A DNA stretch of 6,405 bases from an uncultured Bacteroidota bacterium (lineage in GTDB: Bacteria > Bacteroidota > Bacteroidia > Chitinophagales > Chitinophagaceae). The DNA lies in the NCBI GenBank assembly GCA_903906615.1, contig CAIVKT010000083.1, forward strand, positions 1-6,405, in the 5' to 3' direction. Each line of letters begins with the position of its first letter. Positions within the stretch are counted from its first letter, which is position 1. This document shows positions 6,301-6,405 of this stretch, piece after piece. The position numbers were made by a program, and so were the translations under genes. A model generated the notes under the pieces. That model ran no database searches, was not told the DNA's origin, and saw nothing but the letters and a program-made list of their open reading frames with translations.

Positions 6301-6308
6301 TAAATTTG
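6301..6308 (+). promoter_or_regulatory. Candidate -7 box of the transposase promoter
   Basis: TAAATTTG fits TAnnTTTG exactly and lies 21 bases before the transposase ATG, which would give a short leader. A second exact match, TAATTTTG, lies at 6283-6290. The region is very AT-rich, so at least one match may be chance. Confidence 0.35.
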
Positions 6309-6329
6309 TAGCTTTATCCTCCAAAAACG

Positions 6330-6405
6330 ATGGTACGCTACAAGGTTACTCTAACAGAGGAAGAACGATTGCAGTTAAAAGCGATAATGAGCAAAGGCAA
6401 GCACA
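6330..6405 (+). CDS. IS630-family transposase, N-terminus (3' partial)
   Basis: 25 codons are visible from ATG at 6330 before the window ends. The sequence MVRYKVTLTEEERLQLKAIM followed by SKGKH is the familiar opening of IS630-family transposases: a short beta strand, then a T-x-E-E-R helix and a K-G-K/H turn that lead into the N-terminal helix-turn-helix DNA-binding region. The DDE catalytic domain lies beyond the window. The start is set by this N-terminal pattern, with an A-rich leader and no Shine-Dalgarno. Whether the rest is intact, or split by the programmed frameshift found in some members, cannot be seen. Confidence 0.82.
   Translation, partial: MVRYKVTLTEEERLQLKAIMSKGKH

Larger units (their letters stand above)
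6269..6405 (+). mobile_element. IS630-family insertion sequence, left end (partial)
   Basis: The boundary is placed right after TA at 6267-6268 because GldN-like coding ends there and IS630 elements insert at, and duplicate, TA. The presumed terminal sequence starts GTGTCATGTCAATTTAATTT. The transposase start follows 61 bp inside this end. The right end, terminal inverted repeat and second TA lie outside the window, so the exact boundary is inferred and could shift by a few bases. Confidence 0.7.

Overview
The window looks like a chromosomal segment from a member of the Bacteroidota, probably Chitinophagaceae-like (the lineage is inferred from gene content, not from a marker gene). The signs are a GldN-like protein of the gliding/type IX secretion family, Bacteroidota-style -7 boxes (TAnnTTTG), few Shine-Dalgarno sequences, and palindromic intergenic repeats with GGCCTTTAGGCC and GCCCTGAAGGGGC cores. 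No complete, obviously novel defence or mobile system is visible. The notable points are two gene-disruption events and several families of palindromic repeats.

Layout. Positions 2-718 (+) hold the 3' part of a Wzm/TagG-type polysaccharide ABC exporter permease whose start lies upstream of the window. It converges on a minus-strand block, and the 345 bp gap between them (719-1063) is filled with palindromic repeats: two ~85 bp copies of one unit around a different hairpin unit. The minus-strand block, in transcription order, is gpmI (4118-5641, glycolytic phosphoglycerate mutase), a NatA-type ABC ATPase (4046 down to an in-frame TAG at 3282, with the expected C-terminal tail continuing in the same frame to a TAA at 3141), a NatB/COG1668 permease (1812-3137), and a secreted probable outer-membrane beta-barrel protein (1064-1795). 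Tight spacing (3 bp between the tail stop and the permease, 16 bp between the permease and the barrel gene) suggests the last three form a transcription unit. gpmI lies 71 bp upstream of it on the same strand.

From 5642 to 5922 a divergent intergenic region carries a second family of GC-rich hairpin repeats. A GldN-like gene then starts at 5923 (+). It is cut after about 115 codons at a TA dinucleotide (6267-6268), where the left end of an IS630-family element begins. The first 25 codons of its transposase (6330-6405) run off the window.

Functionally, the ATPase and NatB-like permease should form one ABC-2 exporter in the inner membrane. The amber codon removes the accessory C-terminal domain of the ATPase but leaves all nucleotide-binding motifs. 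The Wzm-like protein would be half of a separate polysaccharide exporter whose ATPase is not in view. The GldN-like gene is almost certainly inactivated.
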